A stretch of 10,120 nucleotides of DNA from an uncultured Saprospiraceae bacterium (GTDB lineage: Bacteria > Bacteroidota > Bacteroidia > Chitinophagales > Saprospiraceae), in assembly GCA_938033975.1 (NCBI GenBank), contig CALHKJ010000387.1, positions 1 through 10,120 of the forward strand. Direction: 5' to 3'. Each line of letters starts with the position of its first letter. Position 1 is the first letter of the stretch. Positions 7,301 through 10,120 of the stretch are shown in pieces. The translations under genes and the position numbers were made by a program. The notes under the pieces are model-generated. The model had not been told where the DNA came from, made no database searches, and saw only the letters and a list, made by a program, of their open reading frames with translations.

Positions 7301-10120
7301 TAGAGTCCTCCAATATTTGCCATTGCTGTCAAACTAGTAGAGATGACTTGTCCATTAGGATCAATCCACTCGTAGGTAAATTCTGTTCCCATTGAGCTAC
7401 CAGTTCCATCTAAAATCACTTGAGAGCTTTGGCAATTTAATATTTGATCACTACCTGCATCAGCGATTGCTTGGCATTCGCAGTTTGGTGGTAGAATTTC
7501 AATATTTTCTGAACAAGAAGTTAGATCATTGCCAATAGTAATATTTATAATTTGCATATTCGGAATACCACTTATTTGGAATGTTCCTAGTGCAATTTCT
7601 TCATTATTTAGTCCAAGATCATTGGTCACAAATTGTGCTTCTGTAGAAATAACAACAGTGTATTGCTCCCCATCTTCAGAGCAAGTTATATTATCAATTT
7701 CGTAACTTGGGGTTTGTTCATTTTCAATTGTAATAGAGGTAGTTGTAATACATCCTTCGTTGCTATAAACGGTAAGATCATATGTGCCTCCACCTATGAT
7801 AGTTGTACTTGGTTCGTTAGATCCAGTTGACCATTCGTAACTTGCGTAATTATCTTCAACTGAAAGTATGATACTTTCTGAAGGGCACGCAGTTGCAGGG
7901 CCGTTTATTTCTGGAGTTACTATATCTGAGGTGAATATTTCTAAACTACCTTCTCCAGAACAACTACCACTTTGGTCAATTACATTTAGAGTATAAATTC
8001 CTGGTTCATCTACAGTTATCGTCTGAGAATTTTCACCATTGCTCCATTCGTAAAAGCCATAACCAGCTCCAGCATCAAGTGTAACGGATTGCCCATCACA
8101 AATATATTGATCACCTGATATGTTTGGAGTTAATTCTGTGTCTTCTGAAATAATAGTCTCTGCATTTTGTTCGCAGCCATTCATGTCAGTTGCTGTCACC
8201 ATTATTGGCCCTTCCGTGGACACAATGATAGTGTTTCCTGTTTCGCCATTGCTCCACTCTACATTTGTCCATTGGTCGGAAATACTCAGGCTTGTTGAAC
8301 TACCTTGACAGAAAGAAGTAGATCCATTAATATTTAAATTAGTGCTAGGGAAATTTTCAATTGTTATAGATCCGATTGCAACGCACCCTACAGTATTTGT
8401 TACGGTAACCATGTATGTACCTGCACTATTTATTTCTAAGCTATCATTATTTTCACCAGCTATATTCCAGGAGTAAGTTTCATATCCTGTAAGTGATAAA
8501 ATTAGTGATGAGTTTTCACAAATAAATGGCTCTCCTTCTATTTGAACAGGCTCTATTTCATTTGTAATTACAGTGAAGTTGCTACTTGCTTCACAGCCAA
8601 GAGAATTCGTGACAGTTACTGAATAGATTCCTGGTGTAGAGACCTGAATATATTGTTCGTTGCTTCCGTTGCTCCACGCATAATTTGAATAATTGGTGTC
8701 AAAGCCTAATTGGACTTGATTTTCTTCGCAGATTGCGTATGGATTATCGTTGGAAGGTAATTCAAAACTTCCATCAATTATATCGATCGATCCAATGCCT
8801 GTACATCCTGATTCATCACTTACGGTCACGGAATAAGTTCCTTCTTCTGTAACATTTATAGATGAGCTAGTTTCTCCAGTACTCCATTCATAGCTATCAA
8901 AGAAATTTCCTGCAGATAAATTACTCGTTGAACCATCACATATTATCTCTGAATCAGCGGCAACATTTACCGAAAGGTTATTGTCTTCTATGATTGTTAC
9001 ACTTGTCATATTGGTGCAGCCTGCACCATCCGTAACTGTTACACTATAAGTTCCTTCTGTATTTACTTCAATTGTATTCGTAGTTTCTTCTGTACTCCAA
9101 AGTATATCTGACCATGAGCCTAATAACTCTAATGAGGTACTAGAATTGGTGCAGAAACTTGTCGAGCCGACAATCTGCGGAGTTTCTACTTCATTATTGG
9201 TTAAAATTACTGAAGCAGAACCTTGGCAACCATTTGCATCTGTAACAGTAACAGATACTTCTTGTGCGATTCCTATCTCTAGGGTTTGCCCAGTTGCTCC
9301 TGGGATGCTCCATTGATACGAAGTAAATTCTCCAGCATCCAGAGTTACCAATGAACCAGGACAGAAATTCGTTTCTCCTAGAATTACTGGTACAGGTCCA
9401 TTTTCTGTTTCAATGGTAGCAGATGTAGATAATTCACATCCTTCCAATGTTGTCACTGTTACGCTATAGGTCCCAGGATTTGATGTTGTAATATTTGAAT
9501 CTGTTTGCCCTGTACTCCAGATGTATGAGGCATATGTTTCATTTACATAAATATTGGTTTCTGCACCTTCACAAAGTGTAGTGATTCCACCAATTGTTGG
9601 ATCGTTTGCTTCAATTAAGAAAAGTTCGATTGCTGCTTCTCCGGTACATCCATTTCCATCATCAACAATTACCGAATATGTACCTGGAGTACTTACTTCT
9701 ATAGTTTGTGTATTAAAAGGTCCTTCAGGTGTGCTCCAAACGTAGGAGTCAAAGTTGCCCGCATCAAGTATTGTACTCGTACCTTCACAAATATTTGGAT
9801 TGCCAATTATGTCAAAGCTTAGTGAAGTTTCTTCAGAAATTAAAACAGATTCAGATAAAATACATCCTCCACTTGTAGTAACTGTTACACTGTATGTGCC
9901 AGCTTCTTCGATTAATAAACTTTGGTTGCTTGATCCATCAGACCACTGATAATCTGTATATCCAGCACCAGCATCGATAGTAGTAGAGCTGCCAAGGCAG
10001 AATGAGCTAGATCCACTTAAGATCAATGGATCTTCATTTATTTCTATTACTTCAAGTGTGCCTATTCCTGTACAGCCACCAGCATCTGTTACTGTTACTG
10101 TTATAGTCTGAGGAGAAGAT
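4309..10120 (-). CDS. Giant Ig/PKD-like repeat surface protein with gliding-motility-type (T9SS type B) C-terminal domain (5'-partial)
   Basis: The minus-strand frame is open from the window edge to a TAA at 4309-4311, about 1936 residues. A TTG at 10026 could be taken for a start, but the frame continues upstream of it with typical module sequence (ITVTVTDAGGCTG), so the true start lies outside. Visible order from the N-terminal side: about eleven ~70-residue Ig-like modules; three 231-residue super-repeats (the first including Ig module 11); three diverged PKD/Ig-like modules; one SprB-like module; one Ig-like module with SCTDC; and a CHU_C-type C-terminal domain. Proteins with this ending are T9SS cargo, and the class includes the gliding adhesin SprB of Flavobacterium. 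A surface adhesin or gliding-related role is inferred from architecture. No catalytic domain is seen. The only neighbour in the window is the convergent type A protein; no SprF/PorP-like partner follows it. Confidence 0.93.
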   Translation of the reverse strand, partial: SSPQTITVTVTDAGGCTGIGTLEVIEINEDPLILSGSSSFCLGSSTTIDAGAGYTDYQWSDGSSNQSLLIEEAGTYSVTVTTSGGCILSESVLISEETSLSFDIIGNPNICEGTSTILDAGNFDSYVWSTPEGPFNTQTIEVSTPGTYSVIVDDGNGCTGEAAIELFLIEANDPTIGGITTLCEGAETNIYVNETYASYIWSTGQTDSNITTSNPGTYSVTVTTLEGCELSTSATIETENGPVPVILGETNFCPGSLVTLDAGEFTSYQWSIPGATGQTLEIGIAQEVSVTVTDANGCQGSASVILTNNEVETPQIVGSTSFCTNSSTSLELLGSWSDILWSTEETTNTIEVNTEGTYSVTVTDGAGCTNMTSVTIIEDNNLSVNVAADSEIICDGSTSNLSAGNFFDSYEWSTGETSSSINVTEEGTYSVTVSDESGCTGIGSIDIIDGSFELPSNDNPYAICEENQVQLGFDTNYSNYAWSNGSNEQYIQVSTPGIYSVTVTNSLGCEASSNFTVITNEIEPVQIEGEPFICENSSLILSLTGYETYSWNIAGENNDSLEINSAGTYMVTVTNTVGCVAIGSITIENFPSTNLNINGSTSFCQGSSTSLSISDQWTNVEWSNGETGNTIIVSTEGPIMVTATDMNGCEQNAETIISEDTELTPNISGDQYICDGQSVTLDAGAGYGFYEWSNGENSQTITVDEPGIYTLNVIDQSGSCSGEGSLEIFTSDIVTPEINGPATACPSESIILSVEDNYASYEWSTGSNEPSTTIIGGGTYDLTVYSNEGCITTTSITIENEQTPSYEIDNITCSEDGEQYTVVISTEAQFVTNDLGLNNEEIALGTFQISGIPNMQIINITIGNDLTSCSENIEILPPNCECQAIADAGSDQILNCQSSQVILDGTGSSMGTEFTYEWIDPNGQVISTSLTAMANIGGLYTLIVTDNDLDCSVSSVVFIDASNLPTPEIDGINLICEGEETTLIVNDTFESYSWSNGASSSSITVDQAGTYELTVTDSEGCEGVNAFTVDLIEIPTIEIVEITCSEDEEMYSVVFQSSGENISIDNNNAIEDLGEGLYQIIDINISLSVNVYASNSSIDCNSSLLINPPNCTCEVLANAGADQSLSCQSSTVILDGSGSSMGGEFTYEWIDPNGQVISTNITAMANMGGLYSLIVTNNNLSCSISDEVFVDASTLPTPEIVGTNMICEGEESTLSVDGTFDSYNWSTGSTNESIIVNESGIYELTVTDSDGCEGVSAFTVDVIDIPNIQITEIACNEDADLYSFIFSTSAENISSDINIDIEDLGGGLYQINEIDINLEVNIFISNSELDCSNSLLVSPPNCFCEVLADAGQDALLTCQIESALLGGDQTTIGDGIQLTWYNDNGDVISNDQYVEVFESGLYTLEVFDSTEDCSDISSVLVTDEFDKPTALILSSSDNIIDCELTSIELFVNPEDNISYTWLSSSIEMNGNSFDVVDDGEVILMAIDTITGCMSLDTIMIQDMSEYPLIDIQEPLMLDCITNEVQIEFSIPEIGNDIQIEWSYENNESLTSGDNSLQAFEPGWYYVQATDLINGCTNIDSVEVLEINFQPEIEAGNDMFIACTQTEVMLDALNTSSDTDRLYEYEWSTEYGNIVDGITQLNPTVNQEGTYYVQITDVLTGCVAIDSLYIESDENKPYGVVTNVADPFCSNEDGGSISIEGILGGNGPYNYSLNGDENTQGPVFDNLGSGDYELLIEDANGCLHDTLITIGFENEVSIIADPPLIELEENGSETVQLITNLDEANISSLEWNTTEGVSCTDCLNPVIYSDVNTNYLITIYDEYGCSDTTTIRVLMDLEAEAFAPNIITPNNGTELQNKRFTIYTHPNIEIIEELHIFDRWGELVFVNEEFQPNRPSLGWDGKFNGEYVVPGVYVFIATYRTKWGEKGILKGDVTVVL
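4312..4602 (-). other. Gliding-motility-associated C-terminal domain (CHU_C-like, T9SS type B sorting)
   Basis: The last 97 residues match this domain family in order: AFAPNIITPNNG, RFTIYTHPNIEII, LHIFDRWGELVF, GWDGKFNGEYVVPGVYVF, and a final GDVTVVL. This is the signal for type B cargo of the T9SS, the class that includes SprB. It sits flush with the stop codon, so the C-terminus appears complete. Confidence 0.95.
4603..4857 (-). other. Ig-like module with SCTDC motif preceding the type B domain
   Basis: About 85 residues, from VSIIADPP to DLEAE, include LEWNTTEGVSCTDCLNP, then NYLITIYDEYGCSD and a terminal strand TTIRVL. The central Trp, the CxxC and the D-E-x-GC ending match a module type often found directly before CHU_C-type domains in Bacteroidota. 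Recognised by pattern only. Confidence 0.65.
4858..5094 (-). other. SprB-like repeat module
   Basis: One 79-residue module fits the SprB repeat pattern known from Bacteroidota adhesins: a short lead with FCSNEDGGSISI, then GGNGPYNYSLNG, NLGSGDYELLIEDANGC and a closing TLITI strand. The usual form has NGSATV, GGTPPYTYSW, LAAGTYTVTVTDANGC. Only one copy is present here, close to the C-terminal domain. Confidence 0.78.
5095..5841 (-). other. Three diverged PKD/Ig-like modules in protein B
   Basis: About 249 residues form three modules of roughly 83 residues, starting near PTALIL, PLIDIQ and PEIEAGND. Each has an early cysteine (IIDC, LDC, IAC), a central aromatic W strand (YTWL, IEWSY, YEWSTE), and a late D-x-(I/L)-x-GC-x-x-(I/L)D(S/T) element. 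They are longer than the ~70-residue Ig modules and resemble the PKD-like part of the super-repeats. Confidence 0.7.
5842..7920 (-). repeat. Three 693-bp (231-aa) three-domain super-repeats
   Basis: Three consecutive blocks of exactly 231 residues occupy 7918-7228 (first codon at 7920), 7227-6535 and 6534-5842. Each contains, in order, an Ig-like module starting (P/V)TPEI-x-G, a second module type with an early (S/N)ED and a closing PPNC-x-C(E/Q), and a PKD-like module with a Cys-Q early motif and GGLY(T/S)LIVT or GLYTLEVF near its end. Blocks 1 and 2 share the motif EWIDPNGQVIST in the PKD-like part, while blocks 2 and 3 are the closer pair in the first two domains. Block 3's PKD-like domain is the most diverged. 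Confidence 0.9.
7921..10119 (-). repeat. Array of ~70-residue Ig-like modules in protein B
   Basis: Ten full modules (average about 70 residues, 210 bp) plus one cut by the window edge. Each has a P-x-I-x-G or similar opening, a cysteine in a context such as FC-x-G-S or ICEG, a central Y-x-W-S-x-G, a GTYSVTVTD strand, and a closing GC-x-x. An eleventh module of the same type opens the following super-repeat block. The protein motif is well kept, but the DNA of different units is clearly diverged, unlike the 237-bp array of the other gene. The cysteine pair per module fits an intradomain disulfide in an extracellular beta-sandwich. Confidence 0.88.

Noticed and set aside
4742..9949. Several plus-strand open frames of 62-65 codons inside the minus-strand gene
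   Set aside because: All are antisense to a continuous coding frame with clear module motifs; composition is what reverse-complemented Ser/Thr-rich repeats give.
10024..10026. TTG at 10026 as the start of the minus-strand gene, and GTG at 11 as the start of the plus-strand gene
   Set aside because: Both frames stay open to the window edges and the extra codons continue the repeat pattern, so both genes are 5'-truncated by the window.
1..10120. Insertion sequence, phage, toxin-antitoxin, RNA gene or restriction/defence genes
   Set aside because: Nearly all bases are in the two repeat-protein genes; I found no transposase, integrase, tRNA-like or defence-type sequence.

Overview
The window is almost entirely taken up by two very large convergent genes for secreted, repeat-built surface proteins. 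Both are cut off at their 5' ends by the window edges. The low-GC sequence, the HYR/Ig-like cysteine-rich modules, and two different type IX secretion system (T9SS) C-terminal sorting domains point to the phylum Bacteroidota, in the broad Flavobacteriia/Cytophagia/Saprospiria range. I cannot place it at genus level.

Layout. Positions 1-4120 (+) hold the C-terminal ~1373 residues of protein A. It contains four full copies and one partial copy of a nearly identical 79-residue (237-bp) repeat. These are followed by about ten strongly diverged HYR-like modules, each marked by a D-x-C-G(N) motif, then one PKD/Ig-like module and a T9SS type A sorting domain. Positions 4121-4308 are the only non-coding stretch. 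It carries two related 13-bp-stem hairpins, one serving as the terminator of each gene. Positions 4309-10120 (-) hold the C-terminal ~1936 residues of protein B. It starts with an array of about eleven ~70-residue Ig-like modules (Y-x-W-S-x-G ... GTYSVTVTD-x-x-GC). Next come three copies of a 231-residue, three-domain super-repeat, the first of which includes the eleventh Ig-like module. Then follow three more diverged PKD/Ig-like modules, one SprB-like module, one CxxC-containing Ig-like module and a gliding-motility-type (CHU_C, T9SS type B) sorting domain.

Functional reading. Both products are expected to leave the cell through the T9SS and act at the cell surface or outside the cell, most plausibly in adhesion, gliding or cell-cell contact. 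No catalytic domain is visible in either. The two carry different sorting signals (type A and type B), so they are likely anchored or released by different routes. Convergent orientation with separate terminators argues for independent transcription. Signal peptides, promoters, ribosome binding sites and the full repeat counts lie outside the window.

I see no evidence for a wholly new system such as a defence island, CRISPR array, RNA gene or mobile element. The points worth following up are the repeat evolution in the two genes, the paired covarying hairpins, and a clustered candidate glycosylation motif in protein B.
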